Part shown: positions 8,804 through 16,782 of the stretch, one piece after another | How the letters are laid out: each line of letters begins with the position of its first letter | Position numbering within the stretch: position 1 is the first letter of the stretch | Assembly: GCA_045595285.1 (NCBI GenBank) | Contig: JAZOAC010000179.1 | Location: 1 to 53,913, forward strand | Source: UBA1731 sp045595285 | GTDB lineage: Bacteria; Verrucomicrobiota; Kiritimatiellia; RFP12; UBA1067 | Reading direction: 5' to 3' | Length of the DNA: 53,913 nt | Made by a program: the position numbers and the translations under genes | Notes under the pieces: generated by a model | What the model was told of the DNA's origin: nothing | The model's input: only the letters and a program-made list of their open reading frames with translations | The model's database searches: none

Positions 8804-9358
8804 ATGAACACGATATTGGCATCAAAATCGCCGAGAAGGGCGAAGATACTTTCCGATCACGGATGGATTTTCACGGTCGAACCGACGGAGGCCGAGGAGG
8901 TTTCCATTCCCCGTGCGCCGAAGCGTACGGTGCTGGTGAACGCCGCCCGCAAACTGAAGGCGTGCCGTGAAGCGCATCCAGATGCCGAGATCGTCGCGGC
9001 GGATACGATCGTCTGGTTCAACGGCAGGATATACGGCAAGCCGCGGAATCTGGATGAGGCGCGCGGGTTTCTGCGGGAACTGTCCGGGCAGACCCACAGC
9101 GTATTCACTGGCGTTGCGTACTGTATTCCGGGCGGGGCGTTGCAGACGGAGGTTGTGGAATCCCGCGTCACATTCAGAAGACTCTCAGAGGATCTGATTG
9201 AGCGATATGTCGAGAGTGTCAGACCTACGGACCGTGCCGGTGCGTATGACATAGACGAATCGGGCGACCTGATCGTCGAGTCCTACACCGGCAGCTATGA
9301 GAACATCATGGGTCTTCCGATGGTACTGCTCGGCAATAGCACAAGGCATTTGCAATAA
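8804..9358 (+). CDS. maf: Maf-family nucleoside triphosphate pyrophosphatase
   Basis: 184 aa, close to family length (190-200). The N-terminal ILASKSPRRAKIL is the Maf substrate loop (usually SASPRR). AADTIVWFNGRIYGKP (about residues 66-81) holds the catalytic Asp and Lys, and SGQTHSVFTGVAY (about residues 97-109) is the conserved helix-strand. Maf proteins hydrolyse non-canonical or pyrimidine NTPs (dTTP/UTP or m7GTP types). The D-T-V-V motif reads DTIV here. The start follows AAGGGG by ten bases. It is probably co-transcribed with the DciA-like gene. Confidence 0.9.
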   Translation: MNTILASKSPRRAKILSDHGWIFTVEPTEAEEVSIPRAPKRTVLVNAARKLKACREAHPDAEIVAADTIVWFNGRIYGKPRNLDEARGFLRELSGQTHSVFTGVAYCIPGGALQTEVVESRVTFRRLSEDLIERYVESVRPTDRAGAYDIDESGDLIVESYTGSYENIMGLPMVLLGNSTRHLQ

Positions 9359-9416
9359 ACCGACCGCAAAACAGCAAATTCTCATGTCATAATGTTTAGC
9401 GTCGAAGGATGATTTA

Positions 9417-9425
9417 TGGTACAAT
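9417..9425 (+). promoter_or_regulatory. extended -10 promoter of gnd
   Basis: TGG-TACAAT followed by TGCCGCGTTT, one of the clearest copies of the recurrent motif. The leader carries a perfect small hairpin TCCAC-GGAAA-GTGGA at 9435-9449. The start ATG follows AACAAGGAAAAGCA. Confidence 0.65.
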
Positions 9426-9473
9426 TGCCGCGTTTCCACGGAAAGTGGATTTAACCCTAAACAAGGAAAAGCA

Positions 9474-10925
9474 ATGAAGCAGGCAGACATCGGTCTTATC
9501 GGGCTCGCCGTCATGGGCGAGAACCTCATCATGAACATGGAGTCCAAGGGATTCACGGTGGCGGTGTTCAACCGCACTGTCGAGAAGGTGGACGCTTTCG
9601 TCAACGGCCGCGCTGCGGGCAAGAACATCATCGGCGCGCACTCCATGCAGGAGTTCGTGGATTCCCTCGCCAAGCCGCGCAAGGTGTTCATGATGGTCAA
9701 GGCGGGCGCCGCCGTCGATGCGATGATCGACCAGCTCATTCCTCTCCTCGAACCTGGAGACATCCTCATCGATGGCGGCAACTCCCACTTCCCGGACACC
9801 ATCCGTCGCACGAAGTATGTAGAGGAGAAGGGGCTTCTGTATGTCGGCACCGGCGTCTCTGGCGGTGAAGAGGGCGCGCTCAAGGGACCGAGCATGATGC
9901 CCGGCGGCTCACCCGCCGCATGGCCTTTCGTAAAGCCGATCTTCCAGGCCATCTGCGCCAAGGTCGAGAACGACGCGCCCTGCTGCGACTGGGTGGGCGA
10001 GAACGGCGCCGGCCATTTCGTCAAGATGGTCCATAACGGCATCGAGTATGGTGACATGCAGCTTATCTGTGAATCCTATCAGCTCATGCGCGATCTGCTC
10101 GGAATGAGCGACGATGAAATGCACGAGGTGTTCAAGAAGTGGAACACCACCGAGCTCGACTCCTATCTCATCGAAATCACGCGTGACATTCTCGCGTACA
10201 AGGATGTGGACGGCTCCGCGCTCGTCGAGAACATTCTCGATACCGCCGGACAGAAGGGCACCGGCAAGTGGACAGGCATCGCCGCCCTTGACGAGGGTGT
10301 GCCGCTCACGCTCATCGGAGAGGCCGTGTTCGCACGCTGTCTCTCTGCGATGAAGGCTGACCGTGTCGTCGCCGCCAAAGCCTACGGACGCAAGATCCCC
10401 GAGTTCAAGGGTGACAAGGCCGCTTTCGTCGAGGCGATCCGGAAAGCCCTCTACGCCTCCAAGATCGTCTCATACGCACAGGGCTACACCCTCATGCGCA
10501 CTGCTGCAAAGACCTACGGATGGAATCTCAACTATGGCGGCATCGCGCTCATGTGGCGCGGCGGATGCATCATCCGCAGCGTGTTCCTCGGCAAGATCAA
10601 GGAGGCCTACGACAAGAACCCTGAACTTTCCAACCTTCTCCTTGATCCCTATTTCAAGGAGACGATCGAGAAACTCGTTCCCGCGTGGCGTGAAGTCGCT
10701 TCCGCAGCGCTTGCATACGGCATCCCCGCCCCGACGATGACGTCCGCTCTCTCCTACTTTGACGGATACACTACGGAGCGTCTGCCGGCGAACCTCCTGC
10801 AGGCTCAGCGCGACTACTTCGGCGCCCATACGTATGAACGTCTCGACAAGCCGCGCGGCGAGTTCTTCCACACTAACTGGACCGGACACGGAGGCAATAC
10901 GTCCGCAGCGACATATAACGCCTGA
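9474..10925 (+). CDS. gnd: 6-phosphogluconate dehydrogenase, decarboxylating
   Basis: 483 aa, normal length for the long form. Converts 6-phosphogluconate to ribulose-5-phosphate with reduction of NADP. The N-terminal Rossmann motif is GLAVMGENLIMN with NRT after strand 2, where the Arg favours NADP. Substrate and catalytic segments include GVSGGEEGAL, GHFVKMVHNGIEYGDMQ (about residues 179-195) and ILDTAGQKGTGKWT. The C-terminal part carries QRDYFGAHTYER and HTNWTG. It is a single-gene unit with its own promoter upstream and a strong hairpin terminator downstream. Confidence 0.96.
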   Translation: MKQADIGLIGLAVMGENLIMNMESKGFTVAVFNRTVEKVDAFVNGRAAGKNIIGAHSMQEFVDSLAKPRKVFMMVKAGAAVDAMIDQLIPLLEPGDILIDGGNSHFPDTIRRTKYVEEKGLLYVGTGVSGGEEGALKGPSMMPGGSPAAWPFVKPIFQAICAKVENDAPCCDWVGENGAGHFVKMVHNGIEYGDMQLICESYQLMRDLLGMSDDEMHEVFKKWNTTELDSYLIEITRDILAYKDVDGSALVENILDTAGQKGTGKWTGIAALDEGVPLTLIGEAVFARCLSAMKADRVVAAKAYGRKIPEFKGDKAAFVEAIRKALYASKIVSYAQGYTLMRTAAKTYGWNLNYGGIALMWRGGCIIRSVFLGKIKEAYDKNPELSNLLLDPYFKETIEKLVPAWREVASAALAYGIPAPTMTSALSYFDGYTTERLPANLLQAQRDYFGAHTYERLDKPRGEFFHTNWTGHGGNTSAATYNA

Positions 10926-10930
10926 GAATA

Positions 10931-10975
10931 TGCAGGATGCGGCTCAAGCGAACGATCGCTGGAGCCGCATCCTGC
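10931..10975 (+). terminator. hairpin terminator after gnd
   Basis: A perfect 15-bp inverted repeat (TGCAGGATGCGGCTC with its complement) encloses a second small stem AGCG/CGCT. It begins a few bases after the gnd stop. The T tract is weak, but a second AT stem ACAAAA/TTTTGT follows directly. The remaining gap up to 11190 shows no gene. Confidence 0.75.
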
Positions 10976-11192
10976 ATACAAAACCGAATCTGTTTTGTCT
11001 AATCGCGATCTCTGCGGGATGTTATGAGAGACGTCTTATTCAGTCGATTGCAGAAGTAAGTGGGCAAGGGCGACGGTTTGGCCGATAAAGTTTGCTTTTA
11101 ACGGGGTGGGAATTGCACGGTTTTGCATCGAGGAATTTTAGTAGCTGCTGATTCTATGGCTCAACGCCGTAGGACATTCGAAAGCTGATATG

Positions 11193-11221
11193 TTGAGATT
11201 GGTGATTTGATAGTGCATAAT
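11193..11221 (+). promoter_or_regulatory. sigma70-type promoter of the SGNH hydrolase gene
   Basis: TTGAGA at 11193-11198, 17-bp spacer, CATAAT at 11216-11221. Each box matches consensus at five of six positions. Because the -10 overlaps the ATG at 11220, the promoter argues that translation begins at the downstream GTG (11250). Confidence 0.6.
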
Positions 11222-11249
11222 GCGCGAAAAAAAGAAAGGAAGGAATATT

Positions 11250-12080
11250 GTGAGAAATTTGATCTTTGCGGCGCTTGCCGCCGTTGTGGTGAACGTGACC
11301 AACGCTGAGATATGCATAAAAAGCGGTGATACCATAGCGTTCATGGGTGATTCGATCACGGCGCAGGGCAACAGGAATCCAGCCGGTTACGTTAATCTTG
11401 TTATGAAAGGGCTTAAGATCTGCGGTGTGTCCGCAAAGAAGATACCCGCCGGTATCGGCGGACACAAGTCCGTCCAGATGAACGAACGTCTTGACCGGGA
11501 TGTGATATCCAAAAAACCACAGTGGATGACGTTTTCCTGCGGGGTCAATGATGTGTGGCATGACAGGAAAGGGGCGGGCGTTCCGCTGGAAAAGTACAAG
11601 ACGCTTGTTGGTGACATCTTTGACAGGTGTGCGGCAGCTGGAATTCAAGTGATTGTGTTTACCGCAACGATGATCACCGAAGATCCCGATGCTGACGGCA
11701 ACAGGAAGCTGGCCGCGTACAACGATTGGCTTCGCGCCGAGGCAAAGCGCCGCAATCTCCGTCTTGCCGATCTAAACGCCGCAATGCAGGCGCAGCTTGC
11801 GGAAATACGCAAGACCGACAAGACGAAGGGCAACAAGCTCACGAGGGACGGGGTTCACATGGGGCATAAGGGCAACTGCATGATGGCATGGGGTGTTCTT
11901 AAGACGATGGGCGTCGATGAGTCAATGAAGGAAAAGATACTCGCTGAATTTGACCGCATTCCAGGAGCATACCCCATTACAGTCGATTTCACGGCTGAAG
12001 AGTACGCCATTTTCGAAGCCAAGGCCAAGGCGGCAGGGAAGTCTACGACGAAGTTTGCAAAAGACAGTCTTTTGAAGTGA
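11250..12080 (+). CDS. secreted SGNH/GDSL hydrolase
   Basis: 276 aa from GTG 11250, chosen because AAAGGAAGGAA precedes it and it yields a clean signal peptide (LIFAALAAVVVNVTNA, cleavage before E). An ATG at 11220 lies inside the promoter. SGNH blocks: GDSIT with the nucleophile Ser near residue 33, the Gly region, GVND, and a late DGVHMGHKGN carrying the Asp-x-x-His pair. These are esterases of polysaccharides or small glycosides, and the substrate cannot be told. The last 40 residues (VDFTAEEYAIFEAKAKAAGK) are an extra helical tail. It is followed by a terminator, so it is probably monocistronic. Confidence 0.82.
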   Translation: MRNLIFAALAAVVVNVTNAEICIKSGDTIAFMGDSITAQGNRNPAGYVNLVMKGLKICGVSAKKIPAGIGGHKSVQMNERLDRDVISKKPQWMTFSCGVNDVWHDRKGAGVPLEKYKTLVGDIFDRCAAAGIQVIVFTATMITEDPDADGNRKLAAYNDWLRAEAKRRNLRLADLNAAMQAQLAEIRKTDKTKGNKLTRDGVHMGHKGNCMMAWGVLKTMGVDESMKEKILAEFDRIPGAYPITVDFTAEEYAIFEAKAKAAGKSTTKFAKDSLLK

Positions 12081-12139
12081 TTGGTTCAATAGTTATGGGA
12101 TGATTCACGGTGTTTTACAGGAATTGGGGCACTGACAGT

Positions 12140-12165
12140 GGGCGGACGCAAGAATGCGTCCGCCC
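12140..12165 (+). terminator. hairpin terminator
   Basis: GGGCGGACGC-AAGAAT-GCGTCCGCCC, a perfect 10-bp stem, followed by a smaller CTCGCA/TGCGAG stem. No T run directly follows. It separates the SGNH gene from the intron remnant and putative glycosidase. Confidence 0.6.
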
Positions 12166-12192
12166 GGTCCTCGCAACTGCGAGAACGCGGAT

Positions 12193-12219
12193 TTGACAGA
12201 AAAAAAAAACAAATATAAT
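12193..12219 (+). promoter_or_regulatory. promoter upstream of the glycosidase-like gene
   Basis: A consensus TTGACA at 12193-12198 and TATAAT at 12214-12219 with a short 15-bp spacer of mostly A. TAATAC at 12216 would give 17 bp. ACAGCCATTTAAAG follows, weakly like the usual downstream element. Confidence 0.5.
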
Positions 12220-12245
12220 ACACAGCCATTTAAAGCGAAGAAAGG

Positions 12246-14462
12246 ATGAAATCCGTGGCGATGGGATGTCCAATCAATGGAAAGCCATATGCGGGAAATC
12301 CGCACGTACGGTTTGACGAGGGGGGAGTCGCATCGGCAACGCCGAGACGTGGGTCTCTACTCTACAATCGTCATAAAACTGATGCGTGGGGCTTCACGAT
12401 AGCAGTTAGTATGTTCTGTTCTCTGCTTCAGTTCACGGCAAGCGCGGAAGTTCCTTTTTCGGCTATTCGTCTTCGCAAGCCACAGACTGATTCGCAGAAG
12501 ATATGGAATGCGACGCTAGATCAATTTCGCAAGTACCGTGCGGGTGTGGATGATGTATGGTTCTCAACCGGCATAAATTATCCGGCGATGAAAGAGCATC
12601 GTGAGAATGCCGCGCGTCTTGCGAAGGCGTCTGATGAATTGCGTGCAGTAGGTATCCTTCCGTCTCTGCAGATACAGGCAACATTGGGGCATGGCGACGC
12701 AATCATTTCCTTTTCCGACAATTCAGGGCATTGCTGGCAGACGTTTGTTTCGTCTGACGGCAATGCGGCAAAATGGCAGAACTGTCCCAGAGCGCCTGGT
12801 TTCGTTGCCTATATGCGCGAAATGGCTGCCATCTATGCCGCAGCCATGAGGCCGTATTCCATATGGATCGATGACGATATACGCACAATCGGACATCGCG
12901 CGGACGGACTTCCTGCCGATAACGGCTGGGGGTGCCATTGCGACCACTGTCTCAATGTGTTTTCAGCAAAGGAAGGTAAGAGGCGCAATCGTGTGGAACT
13001 CCTGAGAGACATGGCGAAAGATGCGGCTCTTGCTAGCCGCTGGCGTTCATTTGCTTTTGCCGGTGCGAATGATTTTGTCCGTGCGATAGGTGATGCAGTT
13101 CATGCCGTATCACCGGAAACGCGCATGTGTGAGCAGCAACCGGGCGTGTGCCTGCCGGAGCATCGCGGACTCTATGAAGCCTGTCATGCATCAACGGGAC
13201 TTCCCGTGGGGATGCGTCCAGGGGCGGGTTCCTACTTCGATTACGACCCCCGCAGTCAGATACAGAAAGCGTATGACCTTGCGCTTATGATAGACACTCT
13301 TGGTCCGCCGAAATTTGTCGATCGCATCTGTCCTGAGATCGAGACCTGTCCGCGTTCGTTTTCATGCCGCAGTGGACGAGGTGTGCTTTTGGAGGCGCTT
13401 GAATGTCTATCGCAGGGTATGAATTCCATTTCTGCCCTTGCGATAGATGCCGGTTTCGAATCGCCTGAGTGGTATGGAGAAGAGATACTTGCCCCTCTCG
13501 CAAGAAATGCGGCGATGCTGAAACGCTATGTTGCCGCCAATGAAGGCGCTGTTCGCACTGGTTACGGGATTGTCGGCAGGAAATGGCAGCGCGGAATGGA
13601 TGGAAGTCCGCATACGCAATTCTACACCGCCTCATTGCCGCTTAAAGTGCTTCGTTCGGATGCGCCTTCTCCGCTCGCGCGAATCGTTACCGGAGATGTC
13701 GCGCAGCGCATTGTAAAAGAGGGTGATGATGCCGTTCGCCGTTTGCTTGCCGATGACATTCTTGTCGATGCCGTCGGTGCGGATGCACTTTGCCGTGCCG
13801 GATTCGGCAAAGAGCTTGGTATAGCGAAAATGGAGACTTTCGCCGGCGGATTGCGCGAACGGTTGGCCGCAGCATCAGTGAACGGAAATCTTTCCGGATG
13901 TGAAACTCCTTTAGGCGGCAAATCATTTTTCCTTGAACCATCGCCGGGTGCGCAGATTGTCGGGGAATATGTGTGTGATTCCAATCCGTCTTTCATTCCG
14001 AGACCTGCGGCAATAATATATGAGAATGCCAAAGGCAGGCGGCGGGTCGTTTTCGGGCATGAAGCATTCGGCAGGGGTATGACCGTTGCGTCTGCGGGAC
14101 GCATTCTTCAGATGCATCTACTCGCGGACTGGGCGTCGCACGGCAAATCTCCAGTTGTTATGGAGTCGCCGACCAGATCGTTTGTGCAGCCGCGCACGCG
14201 TGGGGATGGTTCTCTCGCTTCGGTTGTGTTCGTCAACGCGTCCATCGGTGAGGCTCGTAATGTGAAGTTCCGTCTGCGCGGAGTGCCGTCCACCGCGACG
14301 CATGCGCTTTGGGCCGCGCTTGATTGCGAAGACGTCCTTCTTCCGATTGAGCGTTGCGGCGGTGATGTGCTGGTCACGGTTCCGTCTGTCGGCGGATGGA
14401 ACGGCGGATATCTGCTTTTCGAAGGTGTTAAAAGAATGAGTTTGAAAGGAGCAAACCGATGA
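12246..14462 (+). CDS. putative secreted glycosidase-like protein with intron-derived N-terminus
   Basis: 738 aa if read from ATG 12246. Residues 1-41 are translated from the intron remnant and are probably not native. A hydrophobic signal-like segment (WGFTIAVSMFCSLLQFTASA) at about residues 48-67 should lead export. The mature part looks like a TIM-barrel glycoside hydrolase. It has FSTGINYP, a conserved acidic IWIDDDIR stretch and a GCHCDHC cysteine group such as GH42/GH20-like enzymes use to bind metal. A C-terminal beta domain follows. No named family is certain. AAGAAAGG abuts the ATG too closely, so GTG 12255 or ATG 12261 may be used. Its stop overlaps the next gene (ATGA). Confidence 0.6.
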   Translation: MKSVAMGCPINGKPYAGNPHVRFDEGGVASATPRRGSLLYNRHKTDAWGFTIAVSMFCSLLQFTASAEVPFSAIRLRKPQTDSQKIWNATLDQFRKYRAGVDDVWFSTGINYPAMKEHRENAARLAKASDELRAVGILPSLQIQATLGHGDAIISFSDNSGHCWQTFVSSDGNAAKWQNCPRAPGFVAYMREMAAIYAAAMRPYSIWIDDDIRTIGHRADGLPADNGWGCHCDHCLNVFSAKEGKRRNRVELLRDMAKDAALASRWRSFAFAGANDFVRAIGDAVHAVSPETRMCEQQPGVCLPEHRGLYEACHASTGLPVGMRPGAGSYFDYDPRSQIQKAYDLALMIDTLGPPKFVDRICPEIETCPRSFSCRSGRGVLLEALECLSQGMNSISALAIDAGFESPEWYGEEILAPLARNAAMLKRYVAANEGAVRTGYGIVGRKWQRGMDGSPHTQFYTASLPLKVLRSDAPSPLARIVTGDVAQRIVKEGDDAVRRLLADDILVDAVGADALCRAGFGKELGIAKMETFAGGLRERLAAASVNGNLSGCETPLGGKSFFLEPSPGAQIVGEYVCDSNPSFIPRPAAIIYENAKGRRRVVFGHEAFGRGMTVASAGRILQMHLLADWASHGKSPVVMESPTRSFVQPRTRGDGSLASVVFVNASIGEARNVKFRLRGVPSTATHALWAALDCEDVLLPIERCGGDVLVTVPSVGGWNGGYLLFEGVKRMSLKGANR
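12282..12365 (+). mobile_element. group II intron 3' remnant (domains V and VI)
   Basis: 12282-12314 folds as a group II intron domain V. The lower helix AAGCCATA pairs with TACGGTTT and there is a two-base CG bulge. The upper stem TGCGG/CCGCA is capped by a GAAA-type loop, and an AGC triad lies in the lower helix. 12315-12365 fits domain VI with a central GGC-AAC-GCC hairpin, and the segment ends in CTCTAC (the AY 3' end). No intron 5' end or reverse transcriptase is present. It is translated in frame as the odd N-terminus of the next gene, including the HVRFDEGG string familiar from translated intron tails. Confidence 0.72.
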
Positions 14463-16765
14463 TCGACTATAATTCTGCGCGTAAATCAAGAAACGTTTTA
14501 AAGTTGCTGGCGCTGATATCCGTACAGTTTGCGATATCAATTGCGGTTGGAGGAGTCGTATATTGTGATTACATTACGATTTCAGGCTCTGCACAAGACC
14601 GTGGGGTTCGGCTTCTGACTGATTACATTCCCAGGAATAATACTGTAATCCGGGCAAAATATGCATCGGCCAGCGCCGCCACCTCCAACAACAATCAATT
14701 TCTTTTTTGCTCACGTTCGGAGGCATCTGCGTCAACGGGCGCACTCAACTTCTGTTTCGCTCCGAACGTCAACGGGACGTTCCGTTTCGACTACTATGCC
14801 TCGCAGACATCTGCATCGGCGTCTTTCACCGCCAATAGAGATTACGAGCTCCTCGTTCGGGACGGAGTTGCATATGTGACCGATACCGTAGATGGGACTG
14901 TAACTGAATTGGGGCCGGGGCTTCAATCGTTTGCGCCCGGCTACAGGCTGGCCCTGTTTCAATCGTATGTGTACAAAAATGGAGAGGAGACCAATTGGGG
15001 AAACTCATTCCACGGAAGGTTTTATTATTTGAAGATATATGAAATCGAAGATGGTGCGGAAGTGCTGAAACATGATTTTGTCCCCTGTATCGAAGACGGT
15101 GTGATAAAACTCTGCGACCTTGCCGTTCCGGGAAAGCCTTGCCATTCATTGACGGAGGCGTCAGGATCGGTGTCGCATCCGAAAAGTTATACGGTGGCCG
15201 CCCCTGACGGCATAGGTGACGTCGTGTCGCTCACCAATCTGCTGACCAATCTTAATGCGTTTGACGATTCGGTTCGAAATGGATCCAAAGTTTGGCTCAA
15301 GCCCGGCGTGTACAATCTGGATGGAGTATACATGAGCGAAGGGAGCCATCTTGTGTTTAATTCCAATCAAGGTGGAATTATTGCTGGACTTGGAGAACGT
15401 AGAGAGGATACGGTGCTTCTTGGTGGAGGGGAGCGTGGTGCACATCGTGTAATGTCCGTCAGAGGAGCGAATTACGGATGGATGACTGTTTCGAATCTTA
15501 CTGTTACCGGCGGCTGGACGGAGTATGACGGAGGTGGGATTGAGGGTAATGCTTCAACGAGATACAGTCATTGCATAATATCGAACAACTATGCACACGG
15601 CAGCAATGGCGGAGGAGGTGGCGGCTCTAAATGCGGCCGGGCGGAATATTGTCTGTTTGCGGATAATAGGGCAGGCCTTGAAGGCGAAGGCAACAAATGG
15701 GGCGGCGGCTTCTGGACGAACGGTGGTGGCGGTCTGACGGCGAGTATTGTTCAAGGTGCATGGAATTGCGTGTTTTCCAACAACTGGGCTTCGGGATATG
15801 GCGGAGGAATGCATCTTTCCGGCAAGTGTGAGGATTGTGTTTTTTCGGGGAACTCGGCTAATCACGGCGGTGCGGTGAATGTTAATGCAGCTTCATTTAC
15901 TTGGGGCAAATCCGCATTTACGAATACTGTTGAGATTAAAGACTGTAATTTCGAGAGGAACACTCTGACAGCATGGGGATATGGAAGCGCTGTATATAAC
16001 AGTGCGACAAGGATTTCTGTTTCAAACTGTGTTTTTACTGCAAATGACAGTATGGAGGGCGGCGAAGGCGTTATCTATAACTGCAACATGTACGATTGCA
16101 TTGTAACGAACAATTCCCGTTCTGCAAGCATCCTCTACAACTGCAATCTTGAAAGATGCGTAGTGTCAGGGAATACCGTTAGCGGTAGAGCTGGGCAGAT
16201 TGATGCGGCAGTAGGTCATCCTTGCACAAATGTGAATTGTGTGTTTTCTGGCAATGTGATGAGCCAATATGGGCGCATTTCAAACGAAAAGACATTCATC
16301 AATTGCACGATCGTCGGAAATGACAGCCAGGACGGCGGCAATTATGGTCATATTTGCGCATCAGCGTGCAGGCTTGCGAACTGCGTGCTGACCGGGAACC
16401 GGATAGGCAACAATATGTATGATATACGACCGATATACGGATCCTCGGCGGATAGGGTGACTAATTCCCTTTACATGGTGAACTGTGTATTCTCGAAATG
16501 TCAGGCAGGAGTGGATGAGAACTGGGAAGGACTCGTCAACTGTAAACAAGTTGCAGACGTGAGGTTTATGGATGCCGAGAGTGGGGATTACACTCCGTCC
16601 GTGCGTTCTGTTTTGTATGATGCCGGCCTTTCCGGGTCGTGGCTTTTGTCGCTTACGGGTGATAGGGATGTTGCCGGGAATCCCCGCGTTTTCGCAGGCG
16701 GGATAGATATTGGCGCTTACGAGAGCCAAGTAAATAAGCCCGGATTTAAGTTTGTAATTCGCTGA
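14459..16765 (+). CDS. secreted right-handed beta-helix protein
   Basis: 768 aa. Start in an ATGA overlap with the upstream gene. Signal or anchor segment at about residues 14-37. Residues about 38-230 form a LamG-like domain of the type common in PVC and gut anaerobes (ends YYLKIYEIEDGAEVLKHDFVPC). Residues about 300-740 are a parallel beta-helix with many C/N-rich turns (NCVFSGN, CIVTNN) and several glycine patches. The choice-of-anchor end is GNPRVFAGGIDIGAYES, then a short tail ending FVIR. It is probably a surface adhesin or a glycan-binding or polysaccharide-lyase-like protein; no catalytic residues are recognised. Translational coupling suggests joint function with the glycosidase-like protein. 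Confidence 0.78.
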   Translation: MIDYNSARKSRNVLKLLALISVQFAISIAVGGVVYCDYITISGSAQDRGVRLLTDYIPRNNTVIRAKYASASAATSNNNQFLFCSRSEASASTGALNFCFAPNVNGTFRFDYYASQTSASASFTANRDYELLVRDGVAYVTDTVDGTVTELGPGLQSFAPGYRLALFQSYVYKNGEETNWGNSFHGRFYYLKIYEIEDGAEVLKHDFVPCIEDGVIKLCDLAVPGKPCHSLTEASGSVSHPKSYTVAAPDGIGDVVSLTNLLTNLNAFDDSVRNGSKVWLKPGVYNLDGVYMSEGSHLVFNSNQGGIIAGLGERREDTVLLGGGERGAHRVMSVRGANYGWMTVSNLTVTGGWTEYDGGGIEGNASTRYSHCIISNNYAHGSNGGGGGGSKCGRAEYCLFADNRAGLEGEGNKWGGGFWTNGGGGLTASIVQGAWNCVFSNNWASGYGGGMHLSGKCEDCVFSGNSANHGGAVNVNAASFTWGKSAFTNTVEIKDCNFERNTLTAWGYGSAVYNSATRISVSNCVFTANDSMEGGEGVIYNCNMYDCIVTNNSRSASILYNCNLERCVVSGNTVSGRAGQIDAAVGHPCTNVNCVFSGNVMSQYGRISNEKTFINCTIVGNDSQDGGNYGHICASACRLANCVLTGNRIGNNMYDIRPIYGSSADRVTNSLYMVNCVFSKCQAGVDENWEGLVNCKQVADVRFMDAESGDYTPSVRSVLYDAGLSGSWLLSLTGDRDVAGNPRVFAGGIDIGAYESQVNKPGFKFVIR

Positions 16766-16782
16766 AAGAAAGATGGTGTTAA

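Noticed and set aside
10759..11088. 109-codon plus-strand frame across the gnd end
   Set aside because: It lies mostly inside gnd in another frame and then reads through the terminator hairpin. It has no domain.
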